Notes: generated by a model not told the origin, from the sequence alone. A DNA stretch of 64,000 nt from Caulobacter segnis (GCF_003243465.1 NZ_QFQZ01000018.1:1-64000), one strand, 5' to 3'. Positions 45,118-54,758 are shown, counted from the stretch's first letter. Made by a program: numbers and translations.

Positions 45118-45219
45118 GGCCGCCGCTCCATCGGCGCCGCAGGCTCCCGTCCCTCTTGTGGATTGCTTTCCCTGAAGCGGGGTTCGACAGTCTGCGGCGA
45201 GTCGAGGGGACGAGGGGCC

Positions 45220-47721
45220 ATGGGGAAGAATTCGATCGCGTTATTGATGGCGAGCGCCTGCGTGGGCGCGCTCGCGGGGCCTGCCCTGGCGGCCGACCCG
45301 GCGCCGGCCAAGCCGGTCGACAAGTTCGCCGAGGCGACCGCGGGCCTGGAGCGCAAGGAGGGCCTCGCGCCGGTCTTCGTCGACCGCAAGCGCGCGCGGG
45401 TGATGATGCTGCTGCCCAAGCCGGGTCCGGACGGGATCTCGGGCCGCTACATCTACCAGACCTATCTGCGGGCGGGCCTGGGCTCCAACCCCACGGGGCT
45501 CGACCGCTCGGCGCCGGGCGAGACCCAGATCATCGCCTTCCGCCGGGTCGGCGGTAAGGTCCTGGCCCAGTTCGAGAACTGGGGCTTCTCGGCGGCGCGG
45601 GGCTCGCTCGACGAGCGGAAGGCGGTGGCCGAGTCGTTCCCGATCTCCACGGTGTGGTCCGGCGACGTGGCGGCCGAGGCGGCCGACGGCGGCCTGCTGG
45701 TCGACGTGACGAGCTTCCTGGTGCGCGACGCCCAGGGCGTGGCCAAGACGCTGAAACGCACTCGCCAGGGCGACTTCCGGCTGAGCGAGGGCCTGTCCTA
45801 CGCCGACGCCGGGGCGGTGAACGTCTTCCCGACCAATATCGAGCTGGAGGCGGTCGAGACCTTCGTCGGCGACGAGCCGGGCTCGGAGGTGCGCGGCATC
45901 GTTCCCGATCCGCGCAACGTCACCCTGGCTCTGCACCACTCGTTCGTGGCCCTGCCAGCGCCGGGCTTCGTTCCGCGCCAGAACGATCCGCGCGTGGGCG
46001 TGATCGACCACGTGGTGGCCGACTACTCGGCGCCGCTGGGCGAGCCGCTCGTCTATCGGCTGGCCCATCGCTTCCGCCTGGAGAAGACCGACCCCACCGC
46101 CGCCCGCTCGCCGGTCAAGAAGCCGATCGTCTTCTATGTCGACCGCGCCGCGCCCGAACCGGTGCGCTCGGCCCTGATCGAAGGCGGCCGCTGGTGGAAC
46201 CAGGCCTTCGAGGCCGCCGGCTTCATCGACGCCTTCAAGGTGGAGGTGCTGCCCGAGGGGGTGAGCCCGCTGGACGCCCGCTACAGCGTCGTCAACTGGG
46301 TCCATCGCCAGACGCGAGGCTGGTCCTACGGCCACTCGGTGGTCGATCCGCGCACCGGCGAGATCATCAAGGGCGACGTGCTGCTGGGCTCGCAGCGCGT
46401 GCGCCAGGACCGCCTGATCTTCGAGGGGCTGGAGGGCGCCGAAAAGACGGGCAAGGGCGGACCCAACGACCCCATCGAGATTTCCCTGGCCCGCCTGCGT
46501 CAGCTGGCCCCGCACGAGATCGGCCACTCGATCGGGCTGCAGCACAACTTCGCGGCCAGCACCCAGGGCCGCGCCTCGGTGATGGACTATCCCGCGCCGA
46601 AGATCGCCATCAAGGACGGCCAGCTCGACTTCTCCGACGCCTATGCGCGGGGGATCGGCGCCTGGGACAAGTTCGCGATCGAGTGGCTGTATAGCCCCGC
46701 GCCTTCGGGCGCCGACGAAAAGGCCTGGCTGAAGGCCAAGGCCGACAAGAGCCAGGCCGACGGCCTGCGCTACGTCTCCGACGAGGACGCGCGCGGCGCC
46801 GACACCGCCCATCCGCTGGGCGCGGTCTGGGACAACGGCGCCGATCCGGTCGCCGAGCTCTCGCACCTGATGGCGGTGCGCAAGATCGCCCTCGATCGCT
46901 TCGGCCTGCGCAACCTGCCCAAGGGCGCGTCGGTGGCGGACCTGCGGCGGGTGATCGCGCCGATCTACATCTTCCATCGCTACCAGGTGGACGCGACGGC
47001 CAAGCTGGTGGGCGGGGTCGACTTCACCTACGCCGCCGAGGGCGACGGCCGCGAAGCGTCCAAGCCCGTGCCCGCCGGCCGCCAGGCCGCCGCGATCGAC
47101 GCCCTGCTCAAGACCCTGGACCCGGCCGCGCTGGATCTCTCGGACAAGACCCTCGACCTCCTGACGGTCGGCCAATCGCAATCGACCGACCACGCCTACG
47201 AGATCGAGACCTTCGGCGACGGTCCGGTGTTCGACCTGCCGGCGGCGTCAGAGGTGGCGGCCGACCTGGTCTGGGGCGCCCTGTTCGCCCCGGCGCGCCT
47301 GAACCGCCTCGTCGAGGCCAAGCGCCGCGATCCGGCCCAGCCGGGGCTGGAGGGGTTGCTGGATCGCGCCTTCGCCGCCGTGGCCTTCGACGGCAAGGCC
47401 TCGGGCCGCGAGGCCGAGCTGGCGCGCCGCGTTCGCCAGCGCATGGTGGTCAATCTGGGCCAGAGCCTTGGCGACAAGACCCTGGCCTCCACCGCCGGGG
47501 CCCTGATCCGGGCGCGCCTGGAAGAGTGGGGCGAGGGGCTGAAGCTTCCCGCCACCGCCTCGGCGGCCGACCGCGCCCAGGCGCGCAGGCTGGCCGAGAT
47601 CGTCGACGACGACAGCGGCGAGGCCCTGGCGGCTCTGGTCGAGGGCGGCAAGGGGCGGGTGGCGATCCCGCCGGGTCCGCCGATCGGCGAGGACGACTGG
47701 TTCGGGGACCTGCTGCCTTAA
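45220..47721 (+). CDS. Secreted zinc-dependent metalloprotease (DUF5117/DUF4953 type)
   Basis: An 833-aa exported protease. A signal peptide (about residues 1-23) precedes a DUF5117-like N-terminal half. The metzincin motif HEIGHSIGLQH places His at about 432, 436 and 442. A MDYPAPKI segment supplies the Met-turn. ATG 45220 is chosen; the frame is open 19 codons further upstream. It may degrade peptides in the periplasm or outside. Confidence 0.9.
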   Translation: MGKNSIALLMASACVGALAGPALAADPAPAKPVDKFAEATAGLERKEGLAPVFVDRKRARVMMLLPKPGPDGISGRYIYQTYLRAGLGSNPTGLDRSAPGETQIIAFRRVGGKVLAQFENWGFSAARGSLDERKAVAESFPISTVWSGDVAAEAADGGLLVDVTSFLVRDAQGVAKTLKRTRQGDFRLSEGLSYADAGAVNVFPTNIELEAVETFVGDEPGSEVRGIVPDPRNVTLALHHSFVALPAPGFVPRQNDPRVGVIDHVVADYSAPLGEPLVYRLAHRFRLEKTDPTAARSPVKKPIVFYVDRAAPEPVRSALIEGGRWWNQAFEAAGFIDAFKVEVLPEGVSPLDARYSVVNWVHRQTRGWSYGHSVVDPRTGEIIKGDVLLGSQRVRQDRLIFEGLEGAEKTGKGGPNDPIEISLARLRQLAPHEIGHSIGLQHNFAASTQGRASVMDYPAPKIAIKDGQLDFSDAYARGIGAWDKFAIEWLYSPAPSGADEKAWLKAKADKSQADGLRYVSDEDARGADTAHPLGAVWDNGADPVAELSHLMAVRKIALDRFGLRNLPKGASVADLRRVIAPIYIFHRYQVDATAKLVGGVDFTYAAEGDGREASKPVPAGRQAAAIDALLKTLDPAALDLSDKTLDLLTVGQSQSTDHAYEIETFGDGPVFDLPAASEVAADLVWGALFAPARLNRLVEAKRRDPAQPGLEGLLDRAFAAVAFDGKASGREAELARRVRQRMVVNLGQSLGDKTLASTAGALIRARLEEWGEGLKLPATASAADRAQARRLAEIVDDDSGEALAALVEGGKGRVAIPPGPPIGEDDWFGDLLP

Positions 47722-47810
47722 GCGCCACGGGCGGCGAAAGGGGCGTTGAGAGGATCCCTTGGAGGTGGTCCAGCTTGACTCCCGCCGCCGCCTCCCGCAT
47801 CACGCCGAGG

Positions 47811-47997
47811 ACCCCCGCGGGAGACATCGGGATTCGCTCCCGAGGCCGAAGGCGCAACCGCCCCGGAAACGCTCAGGCAAAAGGACCGCGCGGGTTTAGG
47901 AACGCTGGAAAGAGGCCTCCCGAGGGGGCGGCTCGCCGAAGGAGCAAGGGACGCTTCGTCCCGGAATCTCTCAGGCCCAAGGGACAGCGGGGGCGCG
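47811..47997 (+). promoter_or_regulatory. Tandem glycine riboswitch upstream of gcvT
   Basis: Two glycine aptamers. Aptamer 1 (about 47811-47895) carries GCGGGAGA, GGCCGAAGGCGCAACCGCC (19 nt), and ACGCTCAGGC-AAAAGGACCGC. Aptamer 2 (about 47899-47997) has AACGCTGGAAAGAGG, CGCCGAAGGAGCAAG and TCTCTCAGGCCCAAGGGACAGC. These are the conserved cores of the glycine riboswitch family. It lies 50 nt before gcvT, so glycine should turn the operon on. Confidence 0.93.
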
Positions 47998-48048
47998 ACC
48001 AACCGGCGATAGCCGGTCCCGTCGCCGACCTCGTTTGGAGCCCATGCC

Positions 48049-49158
48049 GTGTCCGAAGACCTCAAGAAGACCCCGCTTTACGACGCCCACGTGGCGGCCG
48101 GCGCGCGCATGGTTCCGTTCGCGGGTTATGCCATGCCCGTGCAGTACAAGGACGGGGTGCTCAAGGAGCACCTCTGGACTCGCGAGCACGCCGGCCTGTT
48201 CGACGTCTCGCACATGGGCCAGGCCCGCATCCGCGGCGAGAACCCTGCGAAGAGCTTCGAGAAGGTCGTCTCCGCCGACTACCAGGGCCTGAAGGCCGGC
48301 AAGCAGCGCTACGGCGTGCTGCTGAACGCGCAGGGCGGGATCGTCGATGACCTGATGACCGCCCGTCCGGACGAGGACGGCCTGTTCGTCGTCGTCAACG
48401 GCGCCTGCAAGGACAACGACTACGCCATCATCGCCCGCGAGCTGGCCGGCGAGGCCACGGTGACCCGCCTCGAGGACCGCGCGCTGCTGGCGCTGCAAGG
48501 CCCCGAGGCCGCCGCCGTGCTGGCCGCCCACATCCCCGAGGCCGCTGAGATGGTGTTCATGGACGCCAGGGCCCTGACCGCCTTCGGCGTCGACGCGATC
48601 GTCTCCCGCTCGGGCTACACGGGCGAGGACGGCTACGAGATCTCGGTCCCGGCCGACGCCGCCGAGCGCGTCTGGAACACCCTGCTGGCCGACGACCGCG
48701 TCAAGCCGATCGGCCTGGGCGCGCGCGACAGCCTGCGCCTGGAAGCTGGCCTGCCGCTCTATGGCCACGACCTGGACGAGACCGTCTCGCCGATCGAGGC
48801 GGGCCTGAACTTCGCCGTCGGCAAGTCGCGCCGCGAGGCCGGCGACTATCCGGGCGCCGATCGTATCGCCAAGGAGCTGGCCGGCGAGCTCACCCGCGTC
48901 CGCGTGAACCTGAAGGTGCTTGAAGGCGCCCCCGCCCGCGAAGGCGCCGAGATCGCCGACGAGACCGGCGCCGTGATCGGCAAGGTCACCAGCGGCGGCT
49001 TCGCCCCCAGCCTGGGCTACCCCATCGCCATCGGTTTCGCCCCGCCGGCTCATGCCGCGATCGGGACGAAGTTGAAAGTCATCGTTCGCGGGAAGGCCGC
49101 CGCCGCCGAGGTGGTCGCCAGCCCGTTCGTTCCGAACCGTTACGTTCGCAAACTCTAA
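48049..49158 (+). CDS. gcvT: Glycine cleavage system T protein (aminomethyltransferase)
   Basis: A 369-aa folate-dependent enzyme that moves the aminomethyl group from H-lipoyl to tetrahydrofolate and releases ammonia. Key features: SHMGQARIRGENP at the folate-site entrance, VNGACKDND and SRSGYTGEDGYEI, and GLGARDSLRLEAGLPLYGHD. GTG start. It is the first gene of gcvT-gcvH-gcvPA-gcvPB and is directly downstream of the glycine riboswitch. Confidence 0.96.
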   Translation: MSEDLKKTPLYDAHVAAGARMVPFAGYAMPVQYKDGVLKEHLWTREHAGLFDVSHMGQARIRGENPAKSFEKVVSADYQGLKAGKQRYGVLLNAQGGIVDDLMTARPDEDGLFVVVNGACKDNDYAIIARELAGEATVTRLEDRALLALQGPEAAAVLAAHIPEAAEMVFMDARALTAFGVDAIVSRSGYTGEDGYEISVPADAAERVWNTLLADDRVKPIGLGARDSLRLEAGLPLYGHDLDETVSPIEAGLNFAVGKSRREAGDYPGADRIAKELAGELTRVRVNLKVLEGAPAREGAEIADETGAVIGKVTSGGFAPSLGYPIAIGFAPPAHAAIGTKLKVIVRGKAAAAEVVASPFVPNRYVRKL

Positions 49159-49179
49159 TCCATCCAAGGGCCGAGACAG

Positions 49180-49545
49180 ATGCGCTTCACCAAAGATCAC
49201 GAATGGGTCGTCGTCCAGGGCGACGTGGCGACCGTCGGCATCACCGCCTACGCCGCCGAGCAGCTGGGCGACGTGGTGTTCGTCGAGGTTCCGGAAGCCG
49301 GCAAGACCGTGAAGCAGGGCGAAGGCCTGGCCGTGGTCGAGAGCGTCAAGGCCGCCTCGGACGTCTACGCCCCGGTCTCGGGGGAGGTGATCGAAGGCAA
49401 CGGCGAACTGTCGGACGCCCCGGAAACCGTCAACGCCCTGCCGGAAAGCGGCGGCTGGTTCGCCAAGATCAAGCTGGCTAACCCGGCCGAGGTCGACGCC
49501 CTGATGGACCGCGACGCGTACGAAGCGTTCCTGGCCACCCTGTAA
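49180..49545 (+). CDS. gcvH: Glycine cleavage system H protein
   Basis: A 121-aa lipoyl carrier that shuttles the aminomethyl group between P and T proteins. The lipoylated lysine is in VESVKAASDVYAP (K57). It starts 21 nt after gcvT. Confidence 0.97.
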   Translation: MRFTKDHEWVVVQGDVATVGITAYAAEQLGDVVFVEVPEAGKTVKQGEGLAVVESVKAASDVYAPVSGEVIEGNGELSDAPETVNALPESGGWFAKIKLANPAEVDALMDRDAYEAFLATL

Positions 49546-49595
49546 CACCCCATCCCCACCCTTCCCCATCAAGGAGAAGGGAGCAGGACAGAAAC

Positions 49596-50942
49596 ATGCG
49601 CTATCTCCCCCTGACCCCCGAAGACCGCGTCGAGATGCTCGGCGTGATCGGCGTGAAGTCGATCGATGACCTGTTCGTGGACGTGCCGGCCTCGGCCCGC
49701 CGCGACAAGCCAGTCGACCTGCCGCACCATGTCGGCGAACTGGAAGTCGAGCGGGAGATGGCCGCCCTGGCCAAGCGCAACCGCGCGGCGGGCGAGGGGG
49801 CGTTCTTCTGCGGCGCCGGCGCCTATCGCCACCACGTGCCGGCCACGGTCGACCACATCATCCAGCGGTCGGAGTTCCTGACCAGCTACACGCCCTACCA
49901 GCCGGAAATCGCCCAAGGCACCCTGCAGGTGCTGTTCGAGTTCCAGACCCAGGTCGCGGCCCTGACCGGCATGGAGGTGGCCAACGCCTCGCTCTATGAC
50001 GGCTCGACCGGCGCGGCCGAGGCCGTGATGATGGCCCAGCGCGTCACCCGCCGGAACAAGGCGGTGATGTCGGGCGGCGTTCACCCGCACTATGTCGGCG
50101 CGATCGAAACCCTGGCCCACGCCGCCGGCGTGGAGACGGCGCGCATGCCAGCCGCGATCGACGCCGAGGATGCGGTGATCGCCGCGATCGACGCCGACAC
50201 CGCCTGCGTCGTTGTCCAGACCCCGAACGTGTTCGGCACGGTCACCGACGTGACCAAGATCGCCGAGGCGGCCCACGCCGCCGGCGCGCTGCTGATCGTC
50301 GTGACGACCGAGGCGGTCTCCTACGGCCTTCTGAAGTCGCCCGGCGAGATGGGCGCCGACATCGCCGTGGCCGAGGGGCAGTCGATCGGCAACGGCCTGA
50401 ACTTCGGCGGGCCCTATGTCGGCCTGTTCGCCTGCAAGGAAAAGTTCGTTCGCCAGATGCCGGGCCGCCTGTGCGGCGAGACGGTGGACGCCGACGGCAA
50501 GCGCGGCTTCGTACTGACGCTCTCGACCCGCGAGCAGCACATCCGCCGAGACAAGGCGACCTCGAACATCTGCACCAACAGCGGCCTGTGCGCCCTGGCC
50601 TTCTCGATCCACATGAGCCTGCTGGGCGAGACGGGCCTGCGCAGGCTGGCCGCGCTGAACCACCAGAAGGCGGTCGCCCTGCGCGACGCCCTGGCGGCCG
50701 TCCCCGGCTACGAGATCCTGACGCCGCGCTTCTTCAACGAGTTCGCCGTCCGGGTCCCAGGCAAGGCGGCCGAGTTGGTCGAGACCCTGGCGGACCACGG
50801 CGTCCTGGCCGGCGTGCCGTTCTCGCGCCTCGACGCCGGCGCCGGCATGGACGACGTCCTGCTGGTCGCCGCGACCGAGACGACGATGGACATCGACATC
50901 ACTTTCCTGACCAAGCTCCTGACCAAGGTGGTGGGCCAATGA
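49596..50942 (+). CDS. gcvPA: Glycine dehydrogenase (decarboxylating) subunit 1
   Basis: A 448-aa N-terminal half of the split P protein, which decarboxylates glycine with PLP. Features include GSFYCGAGAYRHHVP-type GAGAYRHHVPATVDH and SLYDGSTGAAEAVMMAQRV. In this split form PLP binding is in the second subunit. It overlaps gcvPB by 4 nt. Confidence 0.96.
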   Translation: MRYLPLTPEDRVEMLGVIGVKSIDDLFVDVPASARRDKPVDLPHHVGELEVEREMAALAKRNRAAGEGAFFCGAGAYRHHVPATVDHIIQRSEFLTSYTPYQPEIAQGTLQVLFEFQTQVAALTGMEVANASLYDGSTGAAEAVMMAQRVTRRNKAVMSGGVHPHYVGAIETLAHAAGVETARMPAAIDAEDAVIAAIDADTACVVVQTPNVFGTVTDVTKIAEAAHAAGALLIVVTTEAVSYGLLKSPGEMGADIAVAEGQSIGNGLNFGGPYVGLFACKEKFVRQMPGRLCGETVDADGKRGFVLTLSTREQHIRRDKATSNICTNSGLCALAFSIHMSLLGETGLRRLAALNHQKAVALRDALAAVPGYEILTPRFFNEFAVRVPGKAAELVETLADHGVLAGVPFSRLDAGAGMDDVLLVAATETTMDIDITFLTKLLTKVVGQ

Positions 50943-52516
50943 GCATGAACAACGTCGGCCGCCCCACGCGCCCTGAAGCCGCGAATGACGCTCCCGCCGG
51001 ACACGAGACCCTAACGGGCGCGCGCGGCCTGCTGCAGGACGAGGCCCTGATCTTCGAACTGGACGGCTGGAACAAGACCGGCGTCGACCTGCCCGAAGCC
51101 GCCGCGCCGTCCAGCGATCTCGCCGGCCTGCTGCGGTCCGAGCCGATCGGCCTGCCGGGCCTGTCGGAGCCGGAAGCCGTCCGCCACTATGTGCGCCTGT
51201 CCCAGAAGAACCACGCCATCGACTTGGCGCTTTATCCGCTGGGCTCGTGCACGATGAAGCACAATCCGCGCCTGAACGAGAAGATGGCGCGCCTGCCGGG
51301 CTTCTCGGACATCCACCCGCTGCAGCCGACCTCGACCGTGCAGGGCGCGCTTGCGCTGATGGACCGCCTGGCCCACTGGCTGAAGACCCTGACCGGCATG
51401 CCCGCCGTCGCCCTGTCGCCCAAGGCCGGCGCCCATGGCGAGCTTTGCGGCCTTCTGGCCATCCGCGCCGCGCACGAGGCGGCCGGCAACGGCCACCGCA
51501 AGACGGTCCTGGCCCCGACCAGCGCCCACGGCACCAACCCGGCCACGGCGGCCTTCGTCGGCTACACCGTCGTCGAGATCGCCCAGACCGAGGACGGCCG
51601 CGTCGATCTCGCGGACCTGGAGTCCAAGCTCGGCGACCACGTGGCGGCCATCATGGTCACCAACCCCAACACCTGCGGCCTGTTCGAGCGCGACGTCGTC
51701 GAGATCGCCCGCCTGACCCACGCGGCCGGGGCCTACTTCTACTGCGACGGCGCCAACTTCAACGCCATCGTCGGCCGGGTGCGCCCGGGCGATCTGGGCG
51801 TCGACGCCATGCACATCAACCTGCACAAGACCTTCTCGACGCCGCATGGCGGCGGCGGCCCGGGTGCGGGTCCTGTGGTGCTGAGCGAGGCCCTGGCGCC
51901 TTTCGCTCCGACGCCCTGGCTGGTTCACGACGACGACGGCTTTGACCTGGTCGAGCACGCCGGCCAAGAGGGAGCCGAGACCGCCTTTGGCCGCATGAGC
52001 GCCTTCCATGGCCAGATGGGCATGTATGTCCGCGCCTACGCCTACATGCTCAGCCACGGCGCCGACGGCCTGAAACAGGCGGCCGAGGACGCGGTGCTGA
52101 ACGCCAACTACATCAAGGCGCGCCTGAAGGACGTGATGAGCCCGGCCTTCCCGGACGGCCCGTGCATGCACGAGGCGCTGTTCGACGACGCCTGGCTGGA
52201 AGGCACGGGGGTGACCACGCTCGACTTCGCCAAGGCGATGATCGACGAGGGCTTCCACCCGATGACCATGTACTTCCCGCTGGTGGTGCATGGCGCGATG
52301 CTGATCGAGCCGACCGAGACCGAAAGCCGCCACGAGCTGGATCGCTTCGTCGCGGCGCTGCGCGCCCTGGCCGGCGCGGCCAAGGCGGGGGACACGGAGC
52401 GTTTCAAGGGCGCGCCGTTCCACGCCCCGCTCCGGCGCCTGGATGAGACGCAAGCGGCCCGCAAGCCCCGGTTGAGGTGGAAACCTGTGGCCGCGGCGCC
52501 ACTGGCGGCTGAATAG
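50939..52516 (+). CDS. gcvPB: Glycine dehydrogenase (decarboxylating) subunit 2
   Basis: A 525-aa C-terminal half of the split P protein. The PLP lysine is in HINLHKTFSTPHGGGGPGAG (about K297). The N-terminal 30 residues before TGARGLLQDEALIFE are variable. It pairs with GcvPA and overlaps it by 4 nt. The L protein (lipoamide dehydrogenase) is not in this window. Confidence 0.96.
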   Translation: MSMNNVGRPTRPEAANDAPAGHETLTGARGLLQDEALIFELDGWNKTGVDLPEAAAPSSDLAGLLRSEPIGLPGLSEPEAVRHYVRLSQKNHAIDLALYPLGSCTMKHNPRLNEKMARLPGFSDIHPLQPTSTVQGALALMDRLAHWLKTLTGMPAVALSPKAGAHGELCGLLAIRAAHEAAGNGHRKTVLAPTSAHGTNPATAAFVGYTVVEIAQTEDGRVDLADLESKLGDHVAAIMVTNPNTCGLFERDVVEIARLTHAAGAYFYCDGANFNAIVGRVRPGDLGVDAMHINLHKTFSTPHGGGGPGAGPVVLSEALAPFAPTPWLVHDDDGFDLVEHAGQEGAETAFGRMSAFHGQMGMYVRAYAYMLSHGADGLKQAAEDAVLNANYIKARLKDVMSPAFPDGPCMHEALFDDAWLEGTGVTTLDFAKAMIDEGFHPMTMYFPLVVHGAMLIEPTETESRHELDRFVAALRALAGAAKAGDTERFKGAPFHAPLRRLDETQAARKPRLRWKPVAAAPLAAE

Positions 52517-52542
52517 CATTCTCCATACCCCCCTTGCGACCA

Positions 52543-52565
52543 GAGGGCGCCTTTACGGCGCCCTC
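52543..52565 (+). terminator. Hairpin after gcvPB
   Basis: Perfect 9-bp stem GAGGGCGCC/GGCGCCCTC (52543-52551 and 52557-52565) with loop TTTAC, 27 nt after the stop. No U-tract follows, so it is likely a U-less terminator or mRNA stabiliser. Confidence 0.65.
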
Positions 52566-52648
52566 ATCGCTCCACATATCGGGGGAGCGCGTCGGGGTTG
52601 ACTGGGTGATCCAGGGAGCATGCGTCGCGCAAGCTCGTTGTCCCTCCC

Positions 52649-53068
52649 ATGACCGCCTTTGTCCTCGCCATGCCGCGCGCCCGCCGCACCGCCGATGATC
52701 TCGCCCGTGAGCTCATCGCGCGCTTCCTGCGCGTGATCCTGCTCAGCCTGGGCGTCCTGCTGGTCATTGGCGGCATCGTCATCGCGCCGCTGCCCGGGCC
52801 CATGGGCCTGCCGCTGACGGTGGTGGGGCTGATGCTGGTGCTGCGCAACTCGTTCAAGGCGCGCAAGCAATTCGTGCGCTTCCAGCACGCCCACCCCAAG
52901 CTGATCTTCCCGCTTCGCCGTCTGCTGCGCCGCGAACCCGAGGTCGTGCTCGTCGCCTGGCAACAGGCCCTGCGGGTCGAGCGGCTGGTCACGCCGCGCC
53001 GCTGGCGCGTGGCGGTCCGCTGGCGCAAGTCGCTGAAGCGCCGGGCGGCGAGGCGCAACGGACAGTGA
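52649..53068 (+). CDS. PGPGW-like membrane protein, copy 1
   Basis: A 139-aa protein with two hydrophobic segments (about 31-70) joined by PLPGPMGLPLT and a long basic cytoplasmic tail (RRLLRREPEVVLVAWQQALRVERLV). Very similar in layout to the next gene. A PLPGP-x-GLPL motif resembles the PGPGW family of small membrane proteins. Function is unknown. Confidence 0.75.
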   Translation: MTAFVLAMPRARRTADDLARELIARFLRVILLSLGVLLVIGGIVIAPLPGPMGLPLTVVGLMLVLRNSFKARKQFVRFQHAHPKLIFPLRRLLRREPEVVLVAWQQALRVERLVTPRRWRVAVRWRKSLKRRAARRNGQ

Positions 53069-53508
53069 ATCCCACGGTCGCGACGATCGACATCAAGCAC
53101 CGGGTCCGGCGTCGCGCGCGCCTGGCCTTGCTGCTGCGCGAGTCGGCGGCCCGCGCCTTCCGCTGGATCGCCATCGGGTTTGGGACGCTGGTGATCCTGG
53201 CCGGCGCCGTGCTGACCCCGCTGCCGGGGCACCTGGGCCTGCCGCTGCTGGTCATCGGACTGATGATCGTGCTGCGCTATTCTCTGGCCGCCCGCAAGAC
53301 CTTCATCCGCTGGCAGAAGCGCCACCCCAAGCTCGTCTTCCCGATCCGCCGCCTGATGCGCCGTGAACCCGAGGTGCTGCTGGTCGTCTGGCAGCAGATG
53401 CTGCGCACCGAGAAGCTCGTCCTCCGCAAGGCGCGCTGGCGCCTGCTCAAGCGTACGCGCAAGCGGGTCAAGCGCTACGTGGCGCGGAAGACAGCCAAGG
53501 CGGCGTAG
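53065..53508 (+). CDS. PGPGW-like membrane protein, copy 2
   Basis: A 147-aa protein (GTG start, overlapping copy 1 by 4 nt, GTGA) with the same order: basic N-terminus, two hydrophobic segments around PLPGHLGLPLL, then HPKLVFPIRRLMRREPEVLLVVWQQMLRTEKLV. Copy 1 and copy 2 share an almost identical 30-residue tail, so they arose by tandem duplication. The extra basic C-terminal extension is unique to this copy. Confidence 0.78.
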   Translation: MNPTVATIDIKHRVRRRARLALLLRESAARAFRWIAIGFGTLVILAGAVLTPLPGHLGLPLLVIGLMIVLRYSLAARKTFIRWQKRHPKLVFPIRRLMRREPEVLLVVWQQMLRTEKLVLRKARWRLLKRTRKRVKRYVARKTAKAA

Positions 53509-53601
53509 GCGACAGACCGCGTGCGAACCTCACCCGTGGGCTTTAGGCTCGCCTTACCGTGGCGGCCCGCGTCGCCAATCAGACCAATCTGAGACCGCCA
53601 T

Positions 53602-54684
53602 ATGCAGCTCGCGCCCGGCGATCCGGTGCCCATGTTCCGGGCCCTTACCCGAGACAACCCGTCCTACGCCCTCGACGCGGCGGCCGGCCGTTACCTGCTG
53701 CTGGCCTTGGTCGCCGATGGCGATGACGCCTTCATCGCCGCCGTCGAGGCGCTGATCGCCAATCCCTCGCGTCTGCCGACCGTGGAGACGCTGGCGCTGT
53801 TTGGCCTGCTCCGGGATCGGCAAAGATGGGCGGCGCGGACCGATCACGTGCCCTTCGCCCGGTGGATGCTGGACGACAATGGCGCGGCGACCGCCGCCTT
53901 CGGGCTCGGCGGCTGGTCCGGCTGGGTGCTCATCGATCCCAGCTATCGCGTATTGCTGACCTTGGCGGCCGGGGAAACCGCACGGCTGCCTGAGATCCTG
54001 CTGCAGCTGCCGCCGCCGCTGCTCCATGCCGGCGTGGAGCTGCCGGCGCCCGTACTGGTCTTGCCCCGCGTCTTCGAGCCTGAGTTCTGCCGGACCCTGA
54101 TCGCCGCCTATGAGGCCGATGGCGGCGCACCCTCGGGCTTCATGCGGGAAGTCGACGGCAAGACCCTGGAGATCCGCGATCCCAGCCACAAGATCCGGCG
54201 GGACCTCGTCCTGTCCGCGGGACCACTGCGCGATGCGGTGAGGTCGCGGATTCAGCGGCGGTTGGCGCCGCAGATCGCCCGGGCCTTCCAGTTTTTGCCG
54301 ACGCGGATCGAGCGGGACCTGATCGCCTGCTACGACGCGGCCGACCACGGCTTCTTTCGCGCCCATAGGGACAACACCACCAAGGGCACCGCCCATCGGC
54401 GGTTCGCCGTCACCATCAACCTGAACGCCGAGGCCTATTCGGGCGGCGATCTCCGGTTTCCCGAGTTCGGCCCGCGAACCTATCGCGCGCCGACGGGCGG
54501 AGCGGTGGTGTTCTCGTGCGGCTTGCTCCACGAGGCGCTGCCGGTGACCGAGGGCAAGCGCTACGCCTTCCTGCCCTTCCTCTATGACGAGGCGGCCGCG
54601 CTGGTGCGCGAGAAGAACGCCGAACATGTCGCGATCGAGGGCTACCGATACGTCGCCAAGCCCCCCGCGGAAGAGGCGACCTGA
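53602..54684 (+). CDS. Peroxiredoxin-like domain fused to 2-oxoglutarate/Fe(II) oxygenase
   Basis: A 360-aa protein. Residues 1 to about 140 look like a thioredoxin/peroxiredoxin fold (LAPGDPVPMFRAL start, GWVLIDPSYRVL) but without a visible peroxidatic Cys. Residues about 145-345 are a prolyl-4-hydroxylase-type domain: iron ligands H255 and D257 in FRAHRDN, distal H310 in LLHEALPV, and R320 in GKRYAF for 2-oxoglutarate. Likely a dioxygenase with an inactive redox domain as adaptor. Substrate unknown. Confidence 0.85.
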   Translation: MQLAPGDPVPMFRALTRDNPSYALDAAAGRYLLLALVADGDDAFIAAVEALIANPSRLPTVETLALFGLLRDRQRWAARTDHVPFARWMLDDNGAATAAFGLGGWSGWVLIDPSYRVLLTLAAGETARLPEILLQLPPPLLHAGVELPAPVLVLPRVFEPEFCRTLIAAYEADGGAPSGFMREVDGKTLEIRDPSHKIRRDLVLSAGPLRDAVRSRIQRRLAPQIARAFQFLPTRIERDLIACYDAADHGFFRAHRDNTTKGTAHRRFAVTINLNAEAYSGGDLRFPEFGPRTYRAPTGGAVVFSCGLLHEALPVTEGKRYAFLPFLYDEAAALVREKNAEHVAIEGYRYVAKPPAEEAT

Positions 54685-54758
54685 CGCTGCTCTAGGATCT
54701 GCGGCGGAACAGACCGGCCGCCGAGGGGTTGCAAGGGCGCCGACGAAGGGAGCCCACC

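Noticed and set aside
45241..47193. Long minus-strand open frame of 650 codons opposite the zinc metalloprotease gene
   Set aside because: Antisense shadow of a high-GC gene: composition dominated by Arg/Gly/Ala with no motif, while the plus strand carries the intact HExxH protease.
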